Origin: Oxytricha trifallax
Lineage: Eukaryota; Ciliophora; Spirotrichea; Sporadotrichida; Oxytrichidae
Assembly (NCBI GenBank): GCA_000711775.1
Contig: ARYC01003189.1
Coordinates: forward strand, 1-64,000
DNA length: 64,000 nt
Reading direction: 5' to 3'
Shown here: in pieces, positions 1 to 11,036 of the stretch
How positions within the stretch are numbered: position 1 is the first letter of the stretch
How the letters are laid out: each line of letters opens with the position of its first letter
Notes under the pieces: model-generated
Told to the model about the DNA's origin: nothing
Database searches by the model: none
What the model saw: the letters and a program-made list of their open reading frames with translations, nothing else
Position numbers and translations under genes: made by a program

Positions 1-1126
1 GAGATATACACAACGATATGCCAAGGTTATATCTCAAGCATTAAAAGAAAGATGGGAAGTATGTCTGGGAGTTCTGTGAGAAGCCATATTCTCATACTAG
101 AGACCTCAAAGTGCACTTAAAGAAAAAGCACAATTTAAGTTTTGTCTTTATTCATGAACCCACAGGGAATAGATTCCTCTAAAAGAGAAGTTCAAGAAAC
201 CCAGTGGAGTCTCTTAGAGTTGAAGTCTAGAAGTAAGTAAAAACGAAGAAAGCAGTCAAGAACTTTCCAGTCTCTGAGATCAATAAAATCATGGTTAAAA
301 TAGAGGCAATGAAGATTCCCATATTAAAAATTATTGACTTAGATTCTTGCCTAGAAAGCTACCTCACTCTTGAAGATAAAATAGAGAAGAGAGTCATTAC
401 TGATGAATAATATGTTATAAGATATATCCTTTCAATTGCTTCCTTGCTGATGAAAAGTTCCAAATGGAATTTGCAAATGAGTATTATGCTCTTTAAAAGG
501 CAAAGTTAAATGATTGTAGGCATATCATCTAGCTTGATGCTATTTTACTTGGTAAAGATTATGTAGCCTTCAGGCTTCTTTTACTTGAAATGACTTACAT
601 AGAATTCTTATCTGACAATAGATGTCAGAGATAAATTAGCTAGATAGTATAGCAGATAGTTGAAGGGTAGAAGAGCTTCACAAGCTAGGTTATGTTCATA
701 GAGACTTAAAGCCAGAGAATATCATGATGAAATTTCAGCCTCTTAGAGTTTATATTATTGATTCAACAGAGCTCAAAGAGTGCAAGCCTCTGCATAAGGA
801 AATGTATATGGACTCCTGGATATTTCCCAGAGAGAGAGGATTGGAGAGATGGAGACACTTAATGGGATATCTGGGCTCTAGCAGTAATAATAATACAGAG
901 TGACATGCCAAGAAACGATTACTTTAGCTGCAGGGGTGAGAGAGATTCTAAGCAAAAAATCAAATAATATCTCGATAAAAATAAATGGAGGTCTCAGAGA
1001 ACTTGCATACTCAACTATTATCAAGCCAAGCTAAGAGAATTAACAAACAATAGAAACAATCAACATCAACTAAGAAAGATAAAATTCAGAGAACTGCCAC
1101 ATGACTCTAAGCTTATGTTTGTGTGA
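1..1126 (+). pseudogene. TBE zinc-finger/protein-kinase-like ORF, decayed
   Basis: Near the 5' side (60-131) a frame reads like one C2H2 finger: Tyr-Val, then a Cys at 75-77, then LKVHLKKKH. The first finger Cys appears to be Trp. At 694-720 the frame reads VHRDLKPEN, the catalytic-loop signature of protein kinases. It is followed by IIDS, where kinases have the metal-binding DFG region, and at about 850-890 by WDIWALAV, resembling kinase subdomain IX (DxWxxG). The pieces lie in different frames and internal TGA codons occur, so it is not one open frame. The last frame stops with TGA at 1124-1126, about 130 bp before the telomere-like terminus, the expected position for a TBE end ORF. Finger plus kinase in one ORF is what makes the TBE assignment specific. 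Confidence 0.65.
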
Positions 1127-1253
1127 AATTATTTAAAAACTTGCTTGTTATACTCACTTAAAATACTAATATTTAAACATTAAACCCCTACATAAACCCT
1201 ATTAAAACCCTAATAAAGTATTATCAATCAAAAACTCAATCAAACTACTGAAA

Positions 1254-1269
1254 GGGTTTTGGGGTTTTG
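1254..1269 (+). repeat. Telomere-like terminal repeat of the TBE element (G4T4)
   Basis: GGGTTTTGGGGTTTTG is two near-complete units of the spirotrich telomere repeat, read outward. It forms the element's terminus. Upstream (1185-1220) there are further looser CCCTA/ACCC runs. Confidence 0.75.
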
Positions 1270-1272
1270 AAT

Positions 1273-2704
1273 ATTGATTACTTATGAATATAAAATTCAG
1301 TAGGTTTCCAGGTTACTTTATTTTTTTCAAAATTCCAACTTTAGTATAAATCTCCCTCATTGAGGGTCTAAAATCCATTCTCTTTTTTATAATCCAAAGC
1401 TATCTGCACACTTCAAAACCATGACTGCAATTTTTTTCAAAAATACGTGCCTTTGCGTTTCACTCTCACTTCATTGAACATTTTGTAAGATTTCTAAATA
1501 TTTATTGAATCATTAGAATTAATACATTAATACATTAAAATCTATTTATCAAAATTATAATAATTTTATTAATACATGCTTCAATTATTTTGAATCTTCA
1601 AAATATAAAGCAACAAAGAAAAATTGGACACCATTTCTTGATTACTTTACATTTTAAATTAGTTTAAATGCACTTAACCAATTTTATAAAACTTATTATT
1701 TATTAATTTATATAATTTACTATATAATTTAAACTAATAAATGCAAGGAAATGATCTATTGTTTTAGAATTATTGACTTTTCATTTTTAGTTAATATTAA
1801 ATTAATTTATTCAATTATATATATTTATATTTTTTATTTTAAAATTAAGGATTCAAATCATAATTATTAATAATATAATTAGGGATACTTAAGAAGTTTA
1901 AAATAATCCAAAGCTTTTAACTATTAGATAAACTATAGTTTATTCATCAGTTTCAAATAAATACTTAATTATAAGCATTAAATAATTAAATTTAACTAAG
2001 TTGATTTACTAGATATTATTGTTTTATGTTTTAGCAGTAATTTTAAAAAATAGAGATCATAAGAATATGTAAAAATCATTATAAATAAATTGTTTATGCT
2101 TAAAAATGATTTTTATATAAATAACTTAGTAATATATTTATTCATAAGTTAATCTTTAAAGATTAATTTATAAAGTAACCTATTTATTATATATTTTTTA
2201 CTAATTCTCAATATTTATGTGTTTTGCTGTTAATAAGACAAGCATGATTAAGGCATAAGGACCTTGGATTATTTTATTTTTTATAAAAGCCATTTTTTAA
2301 TAAGCTCTTTCCTGAAATTCACTTAAAAGGTACATGGCGGGTCCACCAATTATTCCAACCTTATTTTTATCATTATATAATGTTTTTATCTCCATAAACT
2401 AAATAACTGGATGAATTGCTGCTTATAGCGATTTAATTCCAAAGGATTAAGGAAGAAGAGGGATTTTCCATATAGTAAATTTGAAAAATTGGTATTTTTT
2501 TATATAATCTATATACTATAATTAAAAATTGAAAAATTCCATGAATTCAGTTCAAGAGCGGGATCATCTCACTGAATCTTTTCCAAACTAGATTGAAGGA
2601 CAAAGTCCTAGTAACCTTTTTATATATTGCTAAACTCCTATAAATTAGAGTTAAACAATGATATTTCAAATGATTAGCTATCTCAACTTCCTAGAGAAAG
2701 GGAT
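1273..2704. other. AT-rich stretch without a recognisable gene
   Basis: Very A+T-rich sequence with many short homopolymers and frequent stops in all frames. I see no gene, hairpin element or repeat. The last 200 bp become slightly more GC-rich as gene A begins. Confidence 0.6.
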
Positions 2705-4940
2705 ATGATTTTTGAATATTATGAAACTGAAGCTAATACTGATGTTGGCGGTAAAGTAAAGGGCATTAAAGTGTTGAGTACATGGGAGCTCAAGACAGCA
2801 CCAAAATCAATTGTGCAAAGGAGTTCCTACATTCAAACAACTCTTTTATTGTAGCAGGAGGATTTCAATGACTATTATAAGACATTGGATTATAGAAACT
2901 TTGTAAGAAAATTCAGAAATAATAACAAATTAAGATGGCTATAAACAGCAGTTAAACCAACTTGCTTCACTCTTAAAATCTAAACAAACCTCTACTTTTA
3001 ATAAAATACAGAAGATAAGGAAATTTAATAATTTAATATACTAAAAAATTGGAAAAATAGATATTTAAATATTAAATCATATTGTAGAAACAGAAATATG
3101 TAATAAATAAGTGAATGCTTAAAAAATGGAATGAATAATTACAAGAATTGTGTATATAAGAGCATTATTATTGATTCATTTTTATTGATTTCCTAAATTA
3201 TATGTTATTGAACGGCTTAGTATGAATAAGTTTGAAATAGTTTATTTAACTTGCTCAATTAATGTTAATTTTCAATAATTTTACATTGAGTAGTTCAAAT
3301 ATCTCAGTTTAGATGACCTAAATTCTAAATCATGATAAAAAACAGAAATTTTTCAGAAATAACTTAAAAAGTTATCGTACTTTAAGTTAAATTGGTAAAG
3401 AAGGTGAAAGAATTCAGAAAGATTCTGCAGACAGCCTCATTTTATTTTAATATAACTTAATTTCAATTAAAGATTGTGAAAATATATTGCGTTATGTGAT
3501 TATTTTAAACAATTTTTATTTTTGAATTATTTATGATTAATAAAAGAAGAAATGAATGTAACTGAATTCTTAATAACCTTGAGCTTGCTAGTGAATCAAT
3601 ATATATATTTCCAAACCCTATAAATCATTGGCTATTGGCTGATGGACAAGTACTTTGAAAATTTCAAATAATCAAATTATTAACTGAAGGCACAGATCCT
3701 TCAAGAAATTTTAGCCCTCAATACTCAATTGATATATTTGTTCTTTTAGCACTTTGAAATGGCGAATGATCCTTAAGTCTACGAAGGGTTGTTCTCCTAA
3801 ATAACAGATCTGATATCAAGCAAGTCAAACCTTGAATAAAACTTCAAAGTTCGTTTCTTTTTAGCAGCCCTTGACTTCTATTAGGGGGTAAACTATCAAT
3901 CTAAAGATGCATCAATTAATAATCAATTCTTTTACTTATCAGATCACTTATTGCTAGACAAACTATAGTCTTAGCTAACATGGTATTTGTTACTGAGGCT
4001 GCATGTCTAAGTTAGCTGCTTGCTGTAATCTAGAAGCTAAACGACTCTATTCCATGCATCATTCAGTTTTTGGTTTCAACATTGCGCTTCTTTTCAATTG
4101 ACTCTTAAGTCATCAAACTAAAACCAAGTTAATTTTTTATTATAAACGTGACTTATATTATCATGCTAAAGCAAGACTGTTGCTTGAACCTTATTAGAGA
4201 CACTCCTGTAGATTATTCAGAGAACTTTGTTTTAATATGAGCATTATGCTTAGAGTCTAATTTAGAGTCCTTAAAAGAATACATATCATCAACAAGGGCA
4301 GCTTAGCTTTCATATAAAAGCAAGAAGTCATCGACATACCCTCAATGCTACATTTTATGAAAGGCCTTGCTTAAAGACTGCAAAGCAGATATCAATAATG
4401 GGTAGGAAAGATTGAATAAATCAGAAAAATTTAATAGTTGATTCCGAATGCTCAAGTTGAAAAAAACGTATCGTTAAACACCACACTATCAATTACTGTC
4501 TCAACTGCGAGTTCTCTGAGCTTGAGAGAGTGATGCAAATACCATAGGCTATAGAATCCTTCTCTGAAAAAGTTTTTAACTAGCTTTTCTCTTATTAGGT
4601 TATTAAGTGACCTTCTAAAGCTATTTAAGAAAGAAAATGAGTCTAGCGAAGTTTCATACAGATTCATTAGTTAGTCTCCAGAGGAACTCTTACGAAGAAG
4701 TGTGAATTAGAAAAATTGGAGTAAAATCTAGGCTTCAAACTCTATTGTTCTCAGGTCTTTTGCAAAAATTTCACTTGAAGGAATCTTAACAGTAATCATT
4801 TCATTCATTTTAGCATAGGCAATTTGAAGACTCTCATATCCATTGAGATAAAATAGGAGCATTCAGGGAATAAATTGATTAATCAACTTTCCACATGTTT
4901 GATTTTAAAATTAAAATCAAAATATATTTCTAGTTGCTCT

Positions 4941-5273
4941 AACGCAGTTTTTTATATATAAGCCTGTTATTTTGCGGTAGAGTACCCTAATTATTTTAAT
5001 TAAAAAAAAATAAATTATAACGAATATATCATATCATTACTTTTATTTCAGAATGCATTATGTAAGAATTAGAAATAATTATAAAATTAATAAAATTAAA
5101 AACTAATATACACAATATTAGAAAACTTAAAATAATGATTCTTAAATAATTAAATAAATTTTTTATGCATTCTGTAATCATAGTAATGATATATTCATTA
5201 TGATTAATTTATTTTGAATTAATTTAATTAGGGTATTCAACCGTAAAACAGGTTTTTACATAAAAAACTGCGT
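4941..5273. repeat. Imperfect palindrome (hairpin element a), arms about 115 bp
   Basis: Left arm 4941-5060 and right arm 5163-5273 are inverted copies. The ends are AACGCAG + T-run against A-run + CTGCGTT, and the inner ends are CAGAATGCAT against ATGCATTCTG. The spacer of about 100 bp is AT-rich with no ORF. It looks like a MITE or foldback element lying between blocks of gene A. Confidence 0.75.
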
Positions 5274-5312
5274 TTTAATAAATAAAAATATATATTTATT
5301 TATTTTTAATAG

Positions 5313-5735
5313 TAATATTGCAGAAATACATTTGAATTTGGAAAATTAATTATAATTAAATTAATAATAAATCAAAATCGTGGCAGTTAAAGTTGGCCAA
5401 TTTAAGATCTTGGGCTCATTCAATAGAGAATTCAAAATTAGCTGGACTTTACTATTGGCGGTACTATTTTATCGCATCCCTGGAGCGAGATAACTTCACT
5501 TTAATTAAACACCTCTAAATTCATTAAATTATACCCTCACATTAAACTCAAGTTATCTCACTCCAAGGATGCGATAAAATAGTACCGCCAACAGTAAAGT
5601 CCAGTTAATTTTTTATTCTCTATCAAATGAGACCAAGATCGTTCAAATTGGCCAACTTAAACTGCCACGATTTTGATTAATTATTAAATTAATTATAATT
5701 AATTTTCCAAATTCAAATGTATTTCTACAATATCA
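5313..5735. repeat. Large palindrome (hairpin element b), arms about 183 bp
   Basis: Left arm 5313-5495 is matched in reverse complement by 5550-5735, with few mismatches and a loop of about 54 bp. The well-matched core includes GGCGGTACTATTTTATCGCA and its complement, and TGGCCAA-TT. It starts about 40 bp after palindrome a, so the two are nested or were inserted next to each other. There is no ORF, so it is probably non-autonomous. Confidence 0.82.
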
Positions 5736-5859
5736 AAAATATGCAAAGTTAATTAATCAATTCATTCCCCTAAATATTTCTATCATATCTAATTGCTTCA
5801 GCAATCTTGATTTTAAAAGGTAGAAAGTAGAGAGTAGTCATTAATGCAATGCAGCTTAA

Positions 5860-6215
5860 TTACAATCTTAAATTCTTTGCCAAAGACACTGGCTTCTATT
5901 TCTATACCTGACACAAACTAAAGAAAATGCAAAAGAAGAGCAAAGATATGAATTTATGGTATCAAAGCTAAGTAACAGTCGATAAGAACGAGTGGATAAT
6001 GTTCGATAGCTTCATTTAGACAATAATAAATTCGTTCGTTTACTTTCAACGAGCTTACAAAGTTATAGAATTTTCTAAAAGCTGGCTCTTTTATACTGAA
6101 GAAAACTGTATAAAGCAATCTTTTCAATCCATGCCAGTAGTATTCACCACTTTTGATAATCTTTTGGGGTAAAATAAGAAATTCAATACCCTGATATATT
6201 GGTAAGCACTAATTT
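5860..6215 (+). pseudogene. Coding-like block between the palindromes and the IGR block of gene A
   Basis: A frame of about 115 codons with TAA/TAG as Gln reads as a hydrophobic/aromatic protein segment (FAKDTGFYFY, EWIMFDSF, FTTFDNLLG). It has one TGA near its start. Its place, after palindrome b and before the RSEEQ/IGR block, suggests it is part of gene A, but I could not align it clearly to copy 2. Confidence 0.35.
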
Positions 6216-6637
6216 AATTAATACTAGGCAAAGATCAAAAATACTAAGTTACCAACTCCCCAGTGTTAACAGTGGCTTCAATTAACAACAATAAAATAAA
6301 GCTAGGTTTATAGAGATCAGGCTCCAACTTGACAAGTTTGAGTCGAGGACATGCTGCCAATATTGAATATATGATTGAAGTCAGATATCTTATAAAGAAT
6401 TCTTAAAAAAAAGAATATGGTATGAATTACTGAACAAAGCAAACGGAAAGGCCCTGATGTCCAAACCAGTGATGAAATCAACTAGAATATAGGTTCTTAT
6501 CTCATTTTCACTGATGTCATCACTAAGAGGTCTGAAGAGCAGATGTTAGGTAAGATTGGAAGATTTAATACTAAGAGCAAATGGCAAAGAGTTTTATATA
6601 GGCTCAACTCCAAGAATAGTGCTCAGTAACTACTTTT

Positions 6638-7556
6638 GAGTAAAAATTGTTTAATTTACCAAGAATGAAAGAATAATCAAGTTTTTCTCAAATGGATTTA
6701 TAATTAAATTATTAATTAAATAATTGAAATCGCAGTCCATCCCAATCGATCATTAAATTTGAGTTAGAATGCATAAATAAGAAAAATAAATATGATTATA
6801 TAAATGTTTAAAATATGACATTTCGTTTATTACAAACAACATTAATTTTAGATTTATAAATAAATATATTTAATATTACATTAAGTAAACTATAAGTTAT
6901 AATTAATTATGAAAAATAATAGAGAATTGATAAATTAAAATGCAAAATTAAAATATTAAATCGAAAACCTATAAAACAAAATGGAATAGTAACTAATAGA
7001 ACAGCCTAGTGATGAGAACTAATCAATCAAACTCACTGATGAACAACAAAAATTTACAATCAAACTTTGGACATTAGAAACTAGATTAGAGTTTTTCATC
7101 CAACCCTTCATCGACACTGAACAGGTGCTACTCTTATATAAATAATAATGCAAGAATTGTTTTTGTAAATTTCATTTTCGTGAGTGTAACTGCTCCATCA
7201 GCATCTCTATATATTTTTTCCATTTTATTCTTAATCTATTTCATTTTAAATTATCAATTCTCTTATATTTTTCATAAATATTAAAAAAAATTAACTAAAG
7301 AGTTAAATTTATATATTTTTGATGATTTAAAATTAAATAACAAAAATCTAATGTCGTTTATAATAAACGAAATGTCATATTTTAAAAATCATATATTCAT
7401 ATTTATTTTCTTATTTATTCCTCACTCTATCTCATATTTAATGATCGTTTGGGATTGAGTGCGATTATAATTTTTTAATAAATATTATAATTATAAATCC
7501 ATTAGTGAAAAACTTGATTATTCTTTCATTCTTGGTAAATAAAAGAATTTTTACCC
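6638..7556. mobile_element. Hairpin MITE (element c) inserted in gene A, termini GAGTAAAAATTG
   Basis: Left arm 6638 to about 6930 and right arm about 7235-7556 are inverted repeats. The outer ends read GAGTAAAAATT... and ...AATTTTTACCC, and inner matches include CATTTCGTTTAT against ATAAACGAAATG. The spacer (about 6935-7235) has no clear ORF. The same terminal word opens the element at 53426-53976, so they belong to one family. The left end abuts the IGR-NTK block of gene A, and the gene's Lys/Glu-rich tail resumes after the right end. Confidence 0.78.
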
Positions 7557-8339
7557 AATAGAAGAAAAGCAAGCGAGATCTTATACTAGATAATAAGTTC
7601 AATGTATAATTAAATTTGTAGGACAGATAAAAATTTTAAGCCATAAATATCATTGATCAAACTAAGAAATCTAAAATAAGATCTGAAAAGATTCCCATCT
7701 AAGTTCCTGAAGCTGGTGAAGTAAAGGCTATAGTGAAGAAGATAGTTAAAAAAGAAGAAAATAATTTAATAGGAGAGAACAAGGATATCGAGGAGGCAAA
7801 CAGGGGCTAAGATGAGGAAATCAAAACTGAAGATATGGCAGAGGAGCCAGAATCTCATGTAATTAGGGTTCTATTAACCTCTATCATAGAGTTAATTGTA
7901 GAGAAGATAATGTAGAAGATCTTAAAATAAGTCGCGAAGTGTAAATATTGGGAGATCACTTAAGAAGCAGGTATGTTTACATAAAAAATAGTAAAGGAAA
8001 GAAAATGTATAATAAGAAGGGGTATGAAAGCTATATATAAGGCAAAACATATTAAGGACAAATCTAAAATAGAGTAAACTTGTTAGGAGGAGTTTCAGAG
8101 ACAAGTTATTTATTGAAACTTACAAGGTGCATGAGGAAGGCACAGAGAGTAAGGAAACTTGGCTGAAGAAGGCTTCAAACTAAATAAGACACTTCAATAA
8201 AAAGCAATATAGATCATAGGAACTCCTAGAGAAAGGGAATCAAGAGAGATGATTTTAATCCTTAATTTATAAAACAATTCACCATATTTATGTTCTGCTA
8301 ATTAGTGTTGTCCAATGAATGGATAAAGATAGAAGACAT

Positions 8340-8969
8340 TAAAAGTCAGAGCTGGAAGTTCTGTAATACCCTTCAAGATTTTGAGAGCCGAAGTCTTGCA
8401 TAACTTGCTCCTTCATTTTGCGTCGGTCAACCACTTCACTTTCCAAATTATCATGCTCTTGCTTCAGCCTCTTTGTTTCTAATAGAAAGAGCTATCGGTC
8501 AGATTTCAAGGCCTTTCGTAATCTATCGCCTCGTCAATATCATCTTCCTCTTAATTGAATTCTTCATGAGGTTCACAGCTTTGCCTTTTTCAGCTACAAA
8601 TTCAATAAATTGAGAGTAAACCTATTGTTGGCATCTAGTTAATACCTCAACATATTCAGGTATCATTTCAACAACGATGTCTCTGCTCTGTTAAAGCTTC
8701 TCTTTCCGTTAAAGCATGGCATGGCGGAATATGTTGGAGACACCTTCAGTGTCTAAATTGGAGAGCAGGTCGCAGATTAACAATCTTGACTAAATGCACC
8801 TAATCTCGCTCATCTGGAAGAATGTTGAGTAGCCTGGGTATGTCTCGCGCATAATCGAGGAAGTCCTGGACTGTAACTTCCTCTATGTGGGAATTGCGAA
8901 CACTTTGACGACCTCTCTTCTGATATACTTCGAAGTGGGTTAATATAAAACAGATTTACCTACTTCCAT
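8340..8969 (-). pseudogene. Gene B, copy 1: unknown protein, frameshifted
   Basis: Not recognised. The minus strand starts at an ATG (8969-8967) and gives two overlapping frames. One reads VTVQDFLDYARDIPRLL-ILPDERD. The next reads LSNLDTEGVSNIFRHAMLQR, followed by DIVVEMIPEYVEVL and a coiled, Gln/Lys-rich segment. A third frame ends in DRRKMKEQVMQDF. All three blocks recur in order at 52.6-53.2 kb on the plus strand (LPDERD, LETDGVSQMIHDAMLQR, DIVIEIDPN, DIRKMIEQFMQDD). B lies tail to tail with gene A here and in copy 2. Frame changes separate the blocks in both copies, so this is either a decayed gene or one split by short eliminated segments. The predicted protein is about 200 residues, helical and charged. 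Confidence 0.6.
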
Positions 8970-10253
8970 TTTAGTTCAGATAATAGACTTGAAAAAGTAA
9001 ATATTTGGAAAATTTTTTAAATATTCTGGTAATTGCTAAAAATAATACAGTGTATTAGTTTTATAAATATTTTTATTTCAAATAAATTAATCAATTTATA
9101 TTAACTTTTCATTATTAAATGTAAGGCAATTGAGAAATATTGCCCAATTATTCTCGATTGACTAACATTTAATATTATAATATATTTTAAATATTTATAA
9201 GCTAATAACTCAATAATTTTTAAATTACTAATTAATTAAAATGCTTGTATATATGATATTTAATTAATGCTTAAAAGTTTAATCTCATTCTTGCTATATT
9301 AATTAATTAAATTTTATAATGTTTAACTCAATTATAATGTTAAATATTGTTTATTGTGATAGCTTAGAATATGATTAAAATATGCATAATAATAATTAAA
9401 TAATATTGAGACTATATTGTAATAACTTTTTCATTAGATAAACTATAATTTACTCATTATATTACTGGATTAAATAATAAAAAAATTAAAAAAAAAGTAA
9501 CGAAATTTATTTATCATTCATTTTTTCTTAATGTTTACTTATATAGATCAAAGTAATTTATAACTATTAAACTAAATAATATTTTCATATTCCATTTAAA
9601 TTTCCACATTATCGTTATTATTCCCTTGCATTTATAAGCAGCTATATTATAAATAATCTATTTTCACTATATTTGTTTCTACATTTTCATAAATATTTTG
9701 CATTTTCTACCATTTGGTTAGGTCAGGCTTGGGTAGGAAGACCCGACTATCCTATGTGAGAAAATTGTAAGGCTCTTTCTTGCTTTTGCATTTCTAGGCA
9801 AGTTTTTATACATTGATGTCTGTGATCTAGGTTTTTACATATTAATCTAATCGAAGGGTGACATCAGCTGCTTTAAATGCCAAAAGTTGGCTAATGATGA
9901 CAGAATTGTTGCTATTAAGAGAAGGTGATTCTCACTGTTATGAAATCCTTTCATCACAATCAGATTTCCGCTTACAGAGTTTCTATCAGAACAAGGCCAA
10001 AACAATAATATTATGATCGGCATAAATCTAATAGAATAAAGTTTAAATAAGCCACTGTCAAAATATATATATTTATATAGTTTTTTCAGTAGTAGAAATC
10101 ATTTTAATAATCAAGAAGTTTAATTAGCAGGCTATGTTCATATAGTCAAGAAGAGGATGATGAAAATTCTGCTAATTACATAACAACCAATATACTATAC
10201 CAAAGTAACTTGACAGTGGCTGATGTGAAGAGAGAGGCTGTAAGTAATGAGAG
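8970..10253. other. Mostly AT-rich spacer with weak coding traces at 9860-10250
   Basis: 9000-9720 is plain AT-rich sequence. At about 9865-9930 a frame reads CFKCQKLANDDRIVAIKRR, a possible CxxC finger, but it is short. 10120-10250 has another short coding-like run. Nothing long enough to name. Confidence 0.4.
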
Positions 10254-10583
10254 ATGATTAATTTTTACTATGACTTTAAGGATTTCTTAGAAGATGTTAA
10301 ATTCAATAGATACTTAGTTAATCTGAGAATGGCTTATCAGGAGATTATACTCGGTGGATTTAAGGAAACGTAGCTAGATGGCGATGAAATAAGGGCTATT
10401 GGCTAGATGATTTATAAATAATTGCAGCAAAGTAAGAGGCTATAGAGATTAATAAAGTAACATATAATAAATAATTAAGTACTAATGCTATGTAAATTGA
10501 ATTTCTCTAATAACATAGAATAATAAATACAAATATATTTAAAGTACTATATTTGTTTATAACTTATTAATTTTGATTATTGA
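10254..10583 (+). CDS. Small conserved-looking ORF of unknown function (109 aa)
   Basis: ATG at 10254, with an in-frame TGA just upstream, and an open frame to TGA at 10581-10583 with TAA/TAG as Gln. The first 65 residues look like real protein: YYDFKDFLEDVKF, LRMAYQEIILGGF, DGDEIRAIGQMIY, then a basic KRLQRLIK helix. The last third is low-complexity and may be read-through into AT-rich DNA. No family recognised. It ends 40 bp before the long inverted repeat, so it may be the tail of an older gene cut by that insertion. Confidence 0.4.
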
Positions 10584-10623
10584 AAACGAATTTAATGACA
10601 AAATACATAAATAATACTACTAC

Positions 10624-11036
10624 AATATTAATAAAATACATTCAAAATGGGGAAAATGTAAATTAAAAATACAAAACTAATTAGATATATAAATAACTGC
10701 CACTAATTAGAAAACTTTTAAGATAAAAATACATTCAACTTAATCCAACTGCCTTATTTCTAGAACCTTTTTATTATTTATTTAGTCCAACTGTAATTAA
10801 TTAAATGGAATCAGTTAACATTTTTATTTTTAACATTTTCTCCAATTCCATTCTCGTTTAGCGCAGTGTCTCTAGTTGTTGCAGTTGCTACTGTAAAATG
10901 CTATCTTCACTGTATCTTCAGGGTATCTTCAGGATATCTTCCCAAATTTTTAATGCAGTTTTGCTAAAGTTGTTAATAGTCTATTTAGTTTAAAGCATTT
11001 TGTTCAACCATTAAGTAAGTACTTTCATTACTGTGA
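10624..11036. repeat. Left arm of a 0.4-kb long inverted repeat
   Basis: Reverse complement of 15264-15684, matching over about 410 bp with only scattered differences. Shared words include ATCTTCAGGATATCTTCCC, AATTCCATTCTCGTTTAGCG and TTAAGTAAGTACTTTCATTA. The innermost part is an inverted copy of the 3' coding end of the gene between the arms. A diverged single copy lies at 47041-47376. Confidence 0.85.

Larger units (their letters stand above)
1..1269 (+). mobile_element. Right part of a TBE-type DNA transposon (IS630/Tc1 group), left part outside the window
   Basis: The segment carries a C2H2-finger plus protein-kinase-like ORF and ends at 1254-1269 in GGGTTTTGGGGTTTTG. TBE transposons of Oxytricha are known to have telomere-like terminal repeats and three ORFs: a transposase, a small protein, and a zinc-finger/kinase protein. 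The bases after the end, AAT (1270-1272), fit the short ANT target reported for TBE. The left end and the transposase lie outside the window, so element length and target duplication cannot be checked. The ORF is decayed, so this is an old copy. Confidence 0.72.
2705..8250 (+). pseudogene. Gene A, copy 1: unknown conserved protein, interrupted and decayed
   Basis: Family not recognised. Blocks on the plus strand match, in the same order, blocks of a second copy on the minus strand at 54.2-56.5 kb. 2705-2990 holds KGIK and a QQEDF/DF motif (copy 2: KGIK, VEQEDF). 3761-3960 holds FLAALDFYQG (copy 2: FLAALGYYQG). About 4160-4230 holds LKQDC-L-L-RD-PV-Y (copy 2 the same). 6530-6640 holds RSEEQ...IGR-NTK-W..VLY (copy 2 the same). 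7690-7900 is a Lys/Glu-rich tail. TAA/TAG serve as Gln throughout. Two palindromes (4941-5273, 5313-5735) and a hairpin element (6638-7556) sit between blocks. The last abuts the end of the IGR block, so it lies inside the gene. Several frame changes are present. A helical FN-AA--S-LA pattern faintly recalls BRO1 domains, but I do not claim that. Confidence 0.6.

Noticed and set aside
2705-8250. Gene A as a BRO1/ALIX-type protein or a helicase C-terminus
   Set aside because: Only faint pattern likeness (FN-AA--S-LA; IGR near the end); the key helicase motifs are absent and the BRO1 match is too weak to assert.
8340-8969. Gene B as the small accessory ORF of a TBE element
   Set aside because: Size is close, but no TBE terminus or transposase lies next to either copy and it pairs with gene A instead.
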